From: Laguncularia racemosa
Lineage: Eukaryota; Streptophyta; Magnoliopsida; Myrtales; Combretaceae
NCBI GenBank assembly: GCA_037954665.1
Contig: JBBMOL010000117.1
Location: forward strand, 1,116,001 to 1,180,000
Reading direction: 5' to 3'
DNA: 64,000 nucleotides
Below are positions 33,188-45,913 of the stretch, piece after piece (within the stretch, counting starts at the first letter, position 1; each line of letters begins with the position of its first letter). The position numbers and the translations under genes were made by a program. The notes under the pieces are model-generated. The model did no database searches. It was given only the letters and a program-made list of their open reading frames with translations, and was not told the DNA's origin.

Positions 33188-35150
33188 TGTAATGCCCTAG
33201 AACCTAGAGCATCATAGCTTGCCATGTGTTACTACTACTGAGCAACACGCTAAGACTCTAAAACTCCATTATACATAAAACCTGCTCATATACATTATCC
33301 ATCGTACTACTATAACTATAATAAAATGAATGACTCATAGATGAGTCAATCCGAATTTCATTATTTAACAACTACAAAGTCTCAAGCTACAATCTATCTC
33401 CATGACTTTAATTTAACAATAAATTATCAATTTACAAATATTCAATATTCTTGTTACTCTTCCTTCGCATAATAATAGTGTTCCTATTCTCATCATATTC
33501 TAATTATTCGTCATTTTTGCCTATAGCTAAAATAATATAGAAAGTGGGGGGGGGGGGGGGTAACTGAGTACCACACCCACATGTACATGACACACTACAT
33601 TAATAGCACATGCATATATGTAACATTTATCCACAACACACTCACAATTCAGTTCACACATCAACACCAAAAAAATTATCTCACATAGGGATACTCATGA
33701 CTTCGGTACACATAAGTTTTGTCCTAGTAGGAATTGCCTCTGTGGGCCCCATCTAACCCTAACGGGAACTGCCACTACGAGCTCTATCTAACCCGAATCT
33801 ACCTCAATTCATTTCGATACACAACTTTACTAGGGACAACACAATATATTGATAATTGAGGTGGCCTCTAAGGATTTGCCACTACGAGCTCTTAAGTCCA
33901 GCCAATCACAAGCAACATATTTCATTCAACCATATAACAGTGTATTACTTCATGATACCACTTAATTAACATTACATCTTAGTATTTCATTATTCTATAT
34001 ACCACTCATTAGATAGCTTTCGAACAATTACATACAATAAACAAATTAAACACATACCTAGAATCCTAGCCTTAAGCACTTCTTGTCCTAAACTTAAGTT
34101 AAGTTGATATCTGTATGATCATTAAGACATCATTCTTAGTACTAATCCAAATATAATATATTTCTCCTAATTCCTCTTAATCTATTAGTTTATCTAAGGT
34201 TATATTAATTGTCTCGGTTGTGTGGAACTTGGTTATTTAAGAAGGTAATTTGATATATATTGATAATGTTCATCACTTAACATAGGCATGTTGGAGCCTG
34301 TGTTGCTCAACATGGGCTAGTACACGACCGTGTTAAGGGTCGTGTATCTCTTGGTGAGATTTGGCTTTAATAGGTTGGAACACAGCCGTGTTGAGAGGCC
34401 GTGTTTCTCTTGATTCAACATGATCAAAACACGACCGTGTTAGGAGGTTATATATCTCTCGGCATAACTTTTGAATTCAACATGGTCGAAACATGACCAT
34501 GTTGGGAGGTTGTGTTCTTCTCTTCTTAACATGGGGGCAACAAGACTCTGTTGGATGGTTGTGTATCTTTCGATACGTCTTGGTAAACTAACACAGGAGC
34601 AACATGATTGTGTTGTGTGGTCATGTATCCTTTGATGTGTCTTTTGAACCCTATTTTTTTTACACTAATTCATCCATTCTCCTTATTTTCTAATCTTAAG
34701 CTCAGGTAAATCTAAAAAATATGAATTAAAATTCTTACTTGATTCAAATTTCACTTGAAACTCCAAATTCAACAACTCCCATACTTGTTCAATCTATCCT
34801 TAAGCTCAATTCCTATGAAGAACCAAAATGACTTTATGGTTGAGCCACCTCTAATAAAATACGTCTTGTAACAACTAAAATTGTACATTTTTGTTTTGCT
34901 GCGATGTTGCTTTAGATCACTTTAGGTTTTTCCCATAAGGTCTTTTGTAGAGTTTTCTCCCTTCCTCTTTAGTGTTCTGGATAAAAGAATGACAAATGAG
35001 AGAAAGGACAAAACCCTAGGTTAGTTTTTCTTATATTGTCCCATTAGGAAAAGATGAAATTGCCCTTATCTCATTGTCCTATTTACAACATTGCCACTCT
35101 TTATATTTATACATGTATGTATTTATTTATATAAAATTAAAAAAATGTGT
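33188..35150 (-). mobile_element. Solo LTR of the A superfamily, reverse orientation
   Basis: It starts 'tgtaatgccctagaacctag', the reverse complement of an A-type LTR end. It then runs through reversed counterparts of the A LTR landmarks ('ccatgtgttactactactga', the 'gaatatgatgag...' block, 'gggccccatctaaccc'). The palindromic repeats at 34270-34660 match those of 1-2364. A G-run of about 16 bases lies near 33547. No internal coding region is present. The right limit is approximate, and the target duplication is too diverged to be sure of. Confidence 0.7.
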
Positions 35151-35431
35151 ATTATAGTCTATTTAGATACTTTCACTCTTAACTACTTATTTTTCTTTTA
35201 TAACGGAAGTTTAAAAAGTGTGACTAAATTGGAGATTGTGGTTATTTTTAGTTAACAATGGTTGAAATGACTCGTATATGAGTCATTCTTGTATATTATT
35301 AGAGTTACAAATATTTTATGTATAATAGAGTTAAATAGGTTTGAAGTTGTAAGGATAATAGAGAGCTTTAGCGTGTCACTATCCAATAGAGACACAAGGT
35401 GGGTTATAGCATTTCAAGTTCTGGGATGTTA
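35151..35431 (+). repeat. Element A 3' LTR, last piece
   Basis: 'gtctatttagatactttcac' resumes the A LTR, and the end 'agttctgggatgtta' matches 'agttctagggcgtta' at the 5' LTR end. Confidence 0.8.
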
Positions 35432-36525
35432 TGGCATAGGTTTGAAATAGATCGATTAATTTAAGAAAAAAGAGAAGCTATGTGTAACTCAGAGGTTATA
35501 TTAGAGAGTTATGAATTGTTTAAAGAAGAATGATAGTGCTTAGAGGTAAGCCTAAAAGTTGGACCTACAGTTATACAAGTTGGATAGATTGAAATATTTA
35601 AGGATAAAAGTTGGACAAGTAACAAGAATTGAAGGCTCAGCTCTGCTTATTGGAGGTACTAGGGAAATATATCCAATTTTGAATCCCGGGGATCAATCTT
35701 AATGAAGGAGATTTAAACATTAAGATAGTAAGTTCATTTTTATTTAATCAGTTTGTGCATAGAATCACAAAGTTAAGCAATCATATTTGGATGAACGAAT
35801 AGATTATGGATTGATGATCGGTATTAGTTTCCAGGCTAACCTGATTCAAATTTAGATGTACCCTTCGAAGTCAGAATTGAACAAAAAGTTGTACAAATTT
35901 TTAAAGACTTAGTTTTCTGCTGACATACGTAGTTGTTTTTTTACAAGATATCAGAAAAGAAATGCAGAATTTAAGGGATTAAGTTGATTTCAAACGAAGA
36001 AGAGAAGCACGTGGTCAAGTTATGGATAAAGGCTAAGCTTGAGAGTATCTTCTAATCAGTTAGGATATCATATCTTTTTCAAATTTAAAAAAACTGAGTT
36101 TATCTAGACAAATATTGAGGAAGTCATACTCGAGATATGTAGTACGTGAGTTGTTAAGTAACGTCAGATGACAACTCTAGCAAAATAATATTCAACTCAT
36201 TATTGGATAAAGCGCAGTAATCTTCAAATTTAAAAATCAAAAGGGAGAGATATTTTCCAGAAATCAAGGATTCAGGGATCTTTGACAAATCTTTAAGAAA
36301 CTATCCAGATCATCCAAGAGAATCAAGTAGTTGTCATTTCAATAGGAAATATAGAAAAAACGAAAGGAAGTAGTTCGAGAAAGAGAGAAGAAATAAGAAA
36401 AAAATTCATCTGCATTCGAAATAAGAAAACGCTAAAAGCACCCAAAGACTTTCTCAAAACCTTCATGCGTCAAATCTTCGTATCTATTGTTTTGTTCTTT
36501 GTGCTAAATTTTTATACGATTTTTT
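35432..36525. other. Unassigned sequence between elements A and D
   Basis: No open frame of family interest is seen. A phrase like 'aatcccggggatcaatctta' near 35684 recalls the sequence after gypsy pol genes, but no domain supports that. Confidence 0.35.
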
Positions 36526-37165
36526 TTTTTAGAGGGTTGAAATTATTATATAAATTATTAGTCTAAACTCATTATTTATCAAGGCTAGACTCTTTGAGTT
36601 AGGTGACAAGACTTAAAGAATTTAGTCAATATTTATCGGTTCAAAACAGGGATCGTTGGATTAGTTATCCACATCTAACCTATCTTAAGCAGGTTTATGC
36701 ACTTATAAGAGAGGTTACTAGTCTTAGGTTTATAGCAAACTCATTAGGATAAACTTAGAATAAGCATATTTCATCTCGTCCATTGATTACTAAGGTGATT
36801 TAATGAATGTTATCAAGTCCAAGAGTCTATAAATATTCAGTTATTCCTCATTAAAGAGATTCAAAAAGATAAAAGAAACAGTGTTCTATTGAGAATTATC
36901 TGCTCTCAAGGATCAAATAAATGTTTAGGTGAAAAGCAGTCTCTATTGCTTAAGAACCGCAAGGTTGATGCCTAAGGTACATTTATCTCCCTTGTTTGTT
37001 AGTTGTGTATTCAAGACTCTTAAGGTTATCTATTTCTCCTCCTTACCATTCTCTTCCTAGTTATCCCATCACGTGTTATCTTTACATCACTTCTCTAAAG
37101 TTATGTGTAGCGTAGTATTCGTGTGATACTCATGTGACTACTCCTATCGAAACCCCCAATCTACT
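36526..37165 (+). repeat. Element D 5' LTR
   Basis: It matches the 3' LTR from 44427: 'gaaattattatataaattat', 'caaggttgatgcctaaggt' near 36959 and 'gtgatactcatgtgactact' near 37123 all recur. The start is blurred by a poly-T run. Confidence 0.8.
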
Positions 37166-37167
37166 TT

Positions 37168-37187
37168 TGGCAACTCTATTGGGGATC
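37168..37187 (+). other. Primer-binding site of element D
   Basis: 'tggcaactctattggggatc' is a decayed form of the PBS seen in element C, two bases past the LTR. Confidence 0.65.
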
Positions 37188-37629
37188 AGAGCTAAGTGAT
37201 AAAAGAATAATGGCACCTCCTAGGAAGATAGGACTATCTGACAATATTTGTCAAGAACAAGATCTTAACACTAATCTAATGGAGAAAAACCCACCTTAAT
37301 TATCTCAGAATACCAATCAAGGTAATTCATAGCATGAGGCTTCGATAATCCTGCATAAATGATGTAGACTATGCAAGAGAACACAAAGGCTTTAAATTAA
37401 CTTATAACCATGCTTGCTCCACTTATGATAGGATTGGTTGCTATTGCTACCAATTAACAAGGTGTGGCATTGCTAAACACTAGTATTGCTATATAGGAAG
37501 GCACTGTGCATGCAACTCCATCACATATAGTTCCTCCAGTTAATCTTCCCATTGATGAGGAGAACATTCCTTAGGAACAAACCCCTTCACTAAACATTGT
37601 AGCTGAATAACTCTCGATGTTTAAAGGAG

Positions 37630-38440
37630 GGAATTTGAGAATTTAACTCGATGGGCCTTCATCCTCATGCGTTCCCTTTCCTACTTGGTGGATCTAGTGG
37701 TCAGCCTACCCCTGCACTTGCTTCATGGTATCTTCTCCAAAGACTTCCTTTGTAACAAAGGAAGACTTAAATGCATACTTAAAAGAAATACAAGTAAAGT
37801 CGACCATGGGGATGCTAGAGTTAAGACTCTTATCATCAGCACATTGTTAAAAAAACTTACCTTAAGGACTACATTAGTTTTAAATTCATCTTGTTTAATG
37901 GCAAAAAGGGAGTGTCAAAGAACATTTACTCAAGTTCATTGAGACCTTAGAAGTATACAGGCTAGATGACAACTTGAAGCTTAAAGAATTCCTTAAGTCA
38001 TTGACTGAAAATGCATATGCCTCTAAGATGTATGTGATGAGAGAGAGTTAGTGAAGATTTATATCCAAGGGATGTTCACTGAGTATGTGGTCCACTTTGA
38101 AATCTCAACATAAGTTCCTTCTCTGCACTTGTTGAGACTGTGAGAAGAACTAAAAACTTCGTTACAAGGCAATGAGGAGAAAATGGAAGGTTTAGGAAAT
38201 GAGTAACATTTACTAGCTTAGCCCAAGTTGGGACTTCTAGAGACAATAAGAAACTAAGAAATGATAGATCACAACCCTTGCATCAACTCTTTATTTCCCA
38301 TGCTCAATGGGAAAGGTATATGCTCTACTAATGCAAAATGAGAAGAATGATCCCAAGTTTTGCAAGTATCATAAGACTATAAGGTCACCCTATAAAAGAG
38401 TGTTGGACTTTAAAGAAGATTTTTAATGACAGGGTCTATA
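37630..38440 (+). pseudogene. Element D gag remnant
   Basis: Readable parts are 'GSVKEHLLKFIETLEVYRLD' and 'LKEFLKSLTENAYASKMYV' (about 37910-38030), matching the Tat-type gag core ('...LR-F-KSLTDRAYTWY'). 'VVHFENLNI' follows near 38090, and a 'FCKYHKTIRSPYKRVLDFKE' stretch near 38355 recalls the C-Y-H...C finger of this gag. Several stops and frame shifts separate them. Confidence 0.65.
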
Positions 38441-38777
38441 ATGAAGAACTTGTCATAGAAAATAATGATATTCGTAATAATCCACTTTCTATACATAATA
38501 ATTAGCGGGGTACTCATATTCTCTCAACCACAAACCTAGCACTAAAGAAGGAAATATGTCACACACTAAGACATGTAACAAGTAAGAGGCTCTAACTAGG
38601 AATGATGATGGTGCATGCCTACCAGTAGCTATCGCCTTAATGAAGGCAACTGATTTTAGAAATTGTTTTTATTTGCTAGGATTTAATGAGGATGCTCGAC
38701 TTGCAACAACATTTACACTTACCTAAATCTCTAAGAGATAGTATGTGGAGTGTAGTTTAGTGTAGCTTGTACGAAGA

Positions 38778-39175
38778 ATGGCCAATTTGCTTGAGAATGT
38801 GATACTTTTTACATACATAGACATGTGCGCTAAGAAGCCTAATCACAACTATACTCTTTATGTGGAAAGTATGCTTAATGGGCATCCTATTAAGAAGACA
38901 TTCATAGAAGATGGGTCCTTTATAAATATAATGCTAAAGTTTACATTCAGAGTTATAGGGATACATAACTAGCATTTGATGAGACAACCTTTTGTTGTGA
39001 ATAATTTCACTATTGTGTCTATAGACATAGTAGGGTATGTCAATGCGAACTTTAAAGTTAGCCTTATATAGGGCTCTACATGGTTTTACTTGATTGATGT
39101 GCCCGTATCTTACCATCTACTTGTTGGAAGGAAGTGTTTGCACAATACCCTTAACATGGCACTAGTGTATTAAGA
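38778..39175 (+). pseudogene. Element D protease remnant
   Basis: The open frame 38778-38972 reads 'LYVESMLNGHPIKKTFIEDG' and 'SFINIMLKFTFRVIGI'. The Tat-type retropepsin usually has 'VDGGASVNIMP...FRELG' here. After a stop, 'YHLLVGRKCLHNTLNMALVY' fits the family's 'YNLLLGRPWIH' end. The catalytic Asp is kept but its following Gly-Ala-Ser is altered. Confidence 0.6.
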
Positions 39176-39479
39176 GCCATTAGAAAGGAAAAGACATATT
39201 CATTCCCATTACAAATAATCCATTTGAGCATAATAAGTCATACCTCACCAAGGTTACATTCTTTGATGGGTATGTCAAAGAGAGAGAGATTACTATTATA
39301 AAACCTTCTGGCACACTACTACCCACTTAGGAAGACAATCAAGAGAAGCATAAGAAAAAGAAGAGAATGTAAAGCTCTTGCAGGGGCAAGAAAGAACAAA
39401 AAAGAAATGAAAAAAATAGAAAGTTTCATTGTGAAGATAGGCAAAGGGTGTATTGCTTATGATGGTTTAGGAGACCTCA

Positions 39480-39660
39480 AGAAGATAGATCCAAAGTGTT
39501 GTTAGTATCACATAATAGTAAACCAACCCACTAAGGATTGTTGGGACTTAAAAAGGATATTCCATGAGAGCTTATTATTGAAGACAATGATGTTTGGAGC
39601 AAACCATTCCCATTCCACAATACCTACATGTTGGAGCATGACTCATCTAATAGTGATTAG
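39480..39660 (+). pseudogene. Second finger-like fragment in element D
   Basis: 'DPKCC-YHIIVNQPTKDCWD' followed by 'LKRIFHES' (one stop inside) resembles another copy of the C-Y-H...H-P-T..C finger already seen upstream of the protease. It may reflect a duplication or the linker beyond the protease. Confidence 0.45.
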
Positions 39661-39788
39661 TGATTTATTAAACACTAAAGTCAAGGGCAAAAATTGACAT
39701 TACTTTTGTAAATAAAGAGTAAATTTCACTATAAATAATAAAAGTTTCATATTTTTTTTTAATCTTTGCAGTATAGTCTTATATACTC

Positions 39789-40140
39789 ATGCTTTAAGGC
39801 TAGGCAATACCCTAGCATCTTAGCTTCCATGCCTTAGGCCTAGGCAAAGCTCTAGTGACTTGGCTCTTATGCCTTTAGCTAAGGCAACACCCTAACATCA
39901 TGGATACAATGCCTTAAGCTCAAGTAGTGCCATAACATCTTGGCTTTTATGCCTTAAGCCTAGGCAATGCCTTAGTAATTTAGTTTCCATGCCTTAAGCC
40001 CAAGCAACACCCTAGGATCACAACTCTCATGCCTTAAGATAAGGCAATACCTTGGCATCACGACTCTTACACCCTAAGCTTAGGCGACACCTTAGCATTC
40101 AACTCTCATGTTGATGCCTCCAATCATGAGTGAAACTTGC
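39789..40140. repeat. Exact-period 40-base tandem array
   Basis: 'catgccttaagcctaggc'-type starts fall at 39789, 39829, 39869, 39909, 39949, 39989, 40029 and 40069, each 40 bases apart, with a ninth partial near 40109. Units differ by many substitutions but no indels. Confidence 0.85.
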
Positions 40141-40324
40141 TCATTCTCTTAAAGTTAGTCATGAAGTTACTTCTTAGCTTGAGCAACACTTAGCCAATTT
40201 ACTTCTATACCCTAATGAATAATCATGTTCATTCTATAATCTACATAAGATTCATGATTCATTGAAATGTCAATGCCGATTAGTAAGAGCTTTGACTCCT
40301 AAGTGCACGATGGAATATTAGGCA

Positions 40325-41114
40325 TGTAATAATAATGAAGTTAAGTGATATTGGATTTAAATGTATGTGTTTCTTGTGCTTGGCTCGGCTTGGGGGATGG
40401 AGGTAGCAAATCCTTAAGGGGTACCCTAATGATTGGTATACTACATTGTCCTTAGTGGAGTCTTATACTAAAATGATCTAGGGTAGATTAGGATTAGATG
40501 GGGCCTATAGTGGTAGTTTCCAACCTTGGAATATACTTGTAAATATTATATGGTGTGATATGTACTTCCGTTGCATTTATATGTGTTGGTACTATTATTG
40601 ATGTGGTATGCGTATGTCTATGTGGTACTTACATACAAGGCTTAGGCTCATTTTAATTATCTTTAAGCTATAGGCGAATATGACAAGTATGTTGACTACG
40701 ATGAGAATGGAAATGTACTATATCATTATCAAGATGAGAATGGTATAGATTATCAATACTATTGTGGTGATGAGTAAAGTGAAAATTGATGAAGGGTTCT
40801 TTTATAGAACTTGAGGATGTTGATTAGAGAATGTGTAGATAGTTTATAGACTTTTAAATAGGTTGTTTCATTATATATTAAAGGTTGATTATCCTGTTAT
40901 TTGGATTTTAGTTTAATGTATCTTTTGTAAATTTATAGTCATTGAAATGGTTCTTTTATGAATAATTTATCTATACCATTGGAGTTACATTGATATTAAT
41001 GCATAGTAGAGATGAACAAATTTGAAATTGAAATGGAGATAGAGTGTCTTAGCATGTTGCTATTTAGTAAGGACACATGGTGAGCTTGAGTGTCTGAGGT
41101 TCTAGGGTGTTACA
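40325..41114 (+). mobile_element. Partial A-family LTR inserted in element D
   Basis: It contains the A LTR landmarks 'taatgattggtatactac', 'ggggcctatagtggtagttt' and 'taggctcattttaatt', and ends 'tctagggtgttaca'. At about 790 bases it is missing the first ~1 kb. The D sequences on either side ('gattagtaagagctttgac' and 'gattggtaagagcgctgtc') are related to each other. Confidence 0.65.
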
Positions 41115-44100
41115 CATGTACAGTGCAGATTGGTAAGAGCGCTGTCTCTTAGGCACATCATAAGCCATGGTAGCTAAGTAAGAAAAGTAATCTACTTATG
41201 CTCAATCATAAAATGTCTTCTATAGCCCTTGTCATGGAATATTTTTAACCTTTAGAAACTTGTACTAAATATTTGAGTAGTGGGAAATGTCCCCTTAACT
41301 AGTAAAAGAGAATTCATGCCTTTAAGTAATGAATGCCATTATCACTATTTAAGTGCAATTGATTTTTTTTTTCTATCTTAAGTGTCTAAGAAAACTCATA
41401 TTCATGATACCCCTCCAAGTAGGTCTTTAGATCACAAAAGTCTAAATAGACTTATAATGCTATAAGCTTAATAACCCATAGGTGGCCATGCTAACTTCAA
41501 TTATAGTTTCTTTGCATCGCTATTGCTAAGTGAAGGCATCACCTCTTAAGCGTATGATGAGTTACACATATTTAAATAACATAGGCTACCAAGAGGCCCT
41601 TTGGCAGTGCTATTGGATGGGATGGCACACTAAAATCATGTGAGGAGACATTTTACCTAATGCAATAATAACTTCTACTTCTAGAGTTGCTACCTTGTCT
41701 TGACGAGACATGTTTGCAATTGGGGGAGGAGAGACATTTCAGGTGTGGCACACAAAGAAGCAATGCATCAACATGAACATCAATCTCACTCTTTGACTGG
41801 TACCTTGATATCAAAGTAGCTTCATCGGATCATTCAAATCATTAGTGCTATCACCATCATCAACCTAAAAAGCTTCTAAGATGCTTGATCAATATAACAA
41901 CCAATTAAGGGATGCAATCCCCAATTGACACATAGAAGTAAAGAATAAGTGTCCTAGCCTTCTTTAAATGAGCCATGCACTTTGATTTCAGGTTGACATG
42001 CTCTACTTAAGACTTCCACTCGGAGGGTGGCTACTTGAGAGTGTAGTTTAGGTAACAAATATAGGTAGCCCTCTTCTTTCATTCCTAAAGCACAACACTG
42101 AATCACCTTTGATGGTGACCCTCTAATCTACTTGAGGCTTGCTATACTTAAGGCTTGATCCACTTGAGGCTGGTTGGGCTTAAGATCTACTAAGGCTTAT
42201 TATACACCAAGCTTATGATGCTTAAGTCCTTTTACATGCAATGCATGCCATGATCGAGGCTTGCTATGCTCAAGACCTATTAGGGTTTATTGCGTGTAAG
42301 GCTCATTCTACTGGAGGTCTATTATACTTAATCTCTTAATATTCTTGCTCTAATAGGATTGACAAACCAACTTCTATTGCTTACAATGATAGAAGGAAAT
42401 ACATGAGCTATCAATATAAGATTTATTCATATAAATGTGTAAGTACACAAAATGAGAATGTGTACTTCTATTTATAGCTTAGACATAGAACTTGGGGATA
42501 TCTCCCGAAAAATCTTTAAAGAAATAAGGGAACCACACTTCTATCACACTCGCATGTGGGAGCCATGCTTGAGTGGATGTAGTGGTTGCGTGAAAGGTCC
42601 CAAGCCATAACTACACTTCCATTTTTCTCTTATGTGGGAACTGCTATCAAGTGTAAGTGGTAATGGCATGAAAGATCCTGGTGTTCTTTAAGAGAGCAAT
42701 TTTATCTGACCATGTGGTGGTGTACTCCACCCAAGAAGTCCATCTTAGTGGCAGCAACTTCTTAAGAAAAGCTAACTTGCTTTAGTTTAATTGTGATAAG
42801 AATGCTCTTGTTGAGAACTTTCTATTAAGAAAAGGAACAAATTTCCTATCACACACATTATCAAAGGAAGAAGAGGGGTAAGGTCCCTATTGCTTGTAGA
42901 ACTTGGTAAAGTTGCTAATTACAATTGGAGCAAACTTAGAGGAATGAAGTTCCTATTTGCTCTCTAAGAAAACTTGTGATCAAGGTTACAATGAAAATGT
43001 CCACTATTGTTAAACTCAAACATGCTTCATTCTTATTTGATGTCATTGACAAATCAAGGCCTTATATCACTTGAAATTGCAACAGAAAAATAACATTCTG
43101 ATCAAGCATGTTCATTGATGGAGATATAATCAAATTCTTGAGTTGTAGATACATAACAGGCTTAGAGCTATGAATGGCATAGAGCAATAAAATGAAGAAG
43201 AAGAACTCATGCCCTGATGATCTAGTTAAGATTACTCACGCCACCCTTAGGAAAGTTGGTATTCAAACATGCGTATGAATGCTTGCTGTGGTAAATTCTA
43301 GTCATGTCTTGTCTTTACTCAATTTAGTGGAAAACTAAAGCCCTATTATGTGCCAAAGATTGAAAACAAAAATAATTAAAAAGAAGGATGAGGATTAAAG
43401 CAAGAAATCCAAGAAGAATGATAAGAACAGGAAAGGCATCTTGAAAGCTATTACTAATAAGTTTCAAGATTTAATTGTTGTTTCCTGGTTGAAGTCGTGC
43501 TTGATAGGAATGAAGGGAGTCCATAGAGGATGACATGAAGATATATGTATATATATGTGGCTAATGGGATGAAGCAAAGAGGATAAGTGTGAGAGATTTG
43601 GATTCGATATTTCATAAGTATGAATCATATTAATAAAGTTTGAATATGAAGAAAAATAATTATGTTGTTAAGATATGCATGAGGAGAAAAAAAAAATTGG
43701 AGATACTACGAATATATCTTTTATATGAAATATGAGATCTACATAAATAAACAAATGGGTTAAAGAAGAAGAAGAAGAAGAAGAAGACAAGTGTGATCTT
43801 CCATTGGAGACTTGAAGTGGTTTAAGAGATATACATATATATTTTGATTTGATATTATATTAAAGATATGCGACATGATAAGGTGGTGCTAAATAGAGAT
43901 AGTTACTATTATCCAGTGTTAAGTTTCCAACAAAATGTATATGTACCTAACTTATGGATTTATTGGTTAATCTTAATGGATTGGGATTAGAAAATCACCT
44001 AAAGTCATTCATGTGGAATTGATATATGTAAGACGATTTGGTGAGATGGATATTTCATATGAATTAAAAGAAAAAAAAGAAGAAGCAATCTACAAAAAGG

Positions 44101-44426
44101 GAGTTGGCTATCAAAGGAGATTTATTTAATATATTGCCTTAATGGCAATATCACTCTCGTAAGTCTAAAGTGACACGTGCAATTAGATAGCATTGTGAGC
44201 TCATGCATTGAGATATATATAATTAATAAATTTGCAGTGTTGGCTCTAGACTCATATACTATTATCCATCTATAAAATAAATTCATAAGTTATAAGAGTG
44301 CACTTGATAGTAGTGCTACTACTTTATAGCTTGTATGCACTGAGTTGCAGCTTAATTATTCATAATATGTAATTAATGCCCTAAATACTGTTACTTTGTC
44401 CAATGGATTTTGATCAAGGGGAAGAA
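41115..44426. other. Element D 3' non-coding region
   Basis: No coding region is recognised. Weak repeats with 'aggcttgctatacttaaggc'-like wording occur at about 42110-42340, and 'taagtgaaggcatcacctct'-like units at about 41130 and 41525. A polypurine-like 'gatcaaggggaagaa' (44412-44426) abuts the 3' LTR. Confidence 0.5.
43763..43787. repeat. (AAG)n microsatellite
   Basis: An uninterrupted AAG/GAA triplet run of about eight units. Confidence 0.85.
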
Positions 44427-45338
44427 TGTATAGAGCTGAAATTATTATATAAATTATTGGGCTAAGCCCATTATTTATTAAGTCTTAACTCTTTGGGTTA
44501 GGTGATAAAGCTTAAGGAATTTAGTTAATACTTGGAATGACTAAAGAAGAATTGACTTGGTAGGCTCGTAATAAGGTTCATTGGATTGGTTGTTCGAATC
44601 TAACCTTTCTTAAGCAAGCTCATGCACTTATGAGAAACGCTACTAGCCTTAGGTCTATAATAAGCTTATTAGAATAAACTTAAAATGAGTGGACTTTGTC
44701 TTGTTCGTTGATCACTAAGGTGATCTGACATATGCCATTAAGCTCAAGAGTCTATAAACATTCAACCATTTCTCCTTATTAAAGAAATTCAAAGAGATAA
44801 GAGATACGGTGTTCCACTAAGAATTCTATACTCTTAAGGATCAAATAAGAGTTCAAGTGAAAAATGGTCTCCATTGCTCAAGAACTGCAAGGTTGATGCC
44901 TAAGGTCTCCTTAACTCCCTTGTTTATCACTTATCTATTTGAGACTCTTGAGGTTGCCTATTTCTCCTCTCTGCTACTCTTTTCTTAGTCATCCCATCAC
45001 ATGTCATCTTTACATCACTTTTCTTTTAAAGTTACATGCAGTATAGTACTCCCATGATACTTACGTGACTACTCCTAGTTATGGTTGTTATAATCACAAG
45101 TCAATTATATGATTTTATGAGTTTGCAATTTTATCAAGTTTTTCATAATCAAATTAGAAGAAAAATAATTTAGGTATAAACTTTTGATATAATTATGAGT
45201 TTAGATATCCAGTTCTACAAGTTACCAATTTTACCGATTCTATATGATTTTATACAATTCTATCGATTTTATACTATTCAATTTCAGGTAAAATCACAAT
45301 TTTAACAACCGTGGTCTTAGTAGAATCCCCTATCTACA
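44427..45338 (+). repeat. Element D 3' LTR (with MITE inside)
   Basis: It starts 'tgtatagagctgaaattatt' and ends 'tcccctatctaca'. It is collinear with 36526-37165 once 45080-45321 (MITE plus one copy of its target duplication) is removed. Confidence 0.8.
45080..45313. mobile_element. hAT-type MITE, copy 3
   Basis: 234 bases with termini 'tatggttgttataatcaca' and 'tcacaattttaacaaccgtg', diverged from the hAT copies 1 and 2 ends. Flanking octamers CTCCTAGT and GTCTTAGT match at 6 of 8. The interior is AT-rich with repeated 'gattttat' words. Removing it restores the D LTR. Confidence 0.7.
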
Positions 45339-45908
45339 ATTTTGTTCCTTGATTATCTAAATTGTATTTGTGTGATAGGAAGTGTTGTTAAAGAGAGGAG
45401 TTTTTTCTTTTTTTCAAAAGTGGTGAGTTAGGTTAGATAAGCAAAGTAAGGAGTGTTTGAAGCCAAGTTGTTGGCAAACTTATTTGACTTCTCTTAGATT
45501 TGTTTTTGGATATAGTGGAATAATATCAATGTGGAAGAATAGATCTCTAATAGTGGAAATAAAAGGGTGGATGTAGGCATATAGCTGAACTACTATGGGT
45601 CTTGCACTTAATTCTCTTGACCCTACTCTTTCATACTTTTGGATTTCTATTTATTTTTTTGTTTAATTATTTAATAATTAAACCACTAATAAGCCATTAG
45701 TAAGTATGGCGGGGGACCACTTAAGAAAAAAAAAGGAAAAAAAACAAAAAAGTTTGAATTTTCATATAAGTTATCAATTTGTCCCCCTCTTGATAACTTA
45801 TTTAGAACCTACACCAAGTAAGGGTAAAAATTGTATTTGATTTCTTTTCCTTGTTTCTTTTTTCTTTTTTTTTCCCCTACATATTTTTTATCATTGCCAT
45901 CCCTTAAA
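45339..45908. other. Unassigned AT-rich spacer
   Basis: No ORF, terminal repeat or known element is recognised. Poly-T and poly-A stretches are present. Confidence 0.4.
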
Positions 45909-45913
45909 GGATC

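Larger units (their letters stand above)
4140..35431 (+). mobile_element. Element A: degraded Ty3/gypsy chromovirus (Tekay/Del-like) with nested insertions
   Basis: The order is 5' LTR, gag, protease, RT, RNase H, integrase with chromodomain-like tail, polypurine tract, 3' LTR, as in Tekay/Del chromoviruses. The integrase end holds the family-typical 'GPFEILE' and 'VHDVFHISMLRKFMP' stretches. Stops and frameshifts occur in every domain. The body is interrupted by a hAT element (7562-9254) and a solo LTR (10790-12377). The 3' LTR is split into three pieces by element B and by a reverse solo LTR. The flanking five bases do not match clearly, so the target duplication is eroded. It is the oldest layer in this stack. 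Confidence 0.85.
36526..45338 (+). mobile_element. Element D: degraded Tat-like gypsy element
   Basis: Matching LTRs bound it (about 36526-37165 and 44427-45338; the latter holds a MITE). A tRNA-Arg-type PBS follows the first. Gag and protease remnants are of the Tat type, then a 40-base tandem array and long non-coding sequence precede the 3' LTR. RT and integrase are not found. An A-family LTR piece is inserted at 40325-41114. The target duplication is unclear. Confidence 0.75.
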
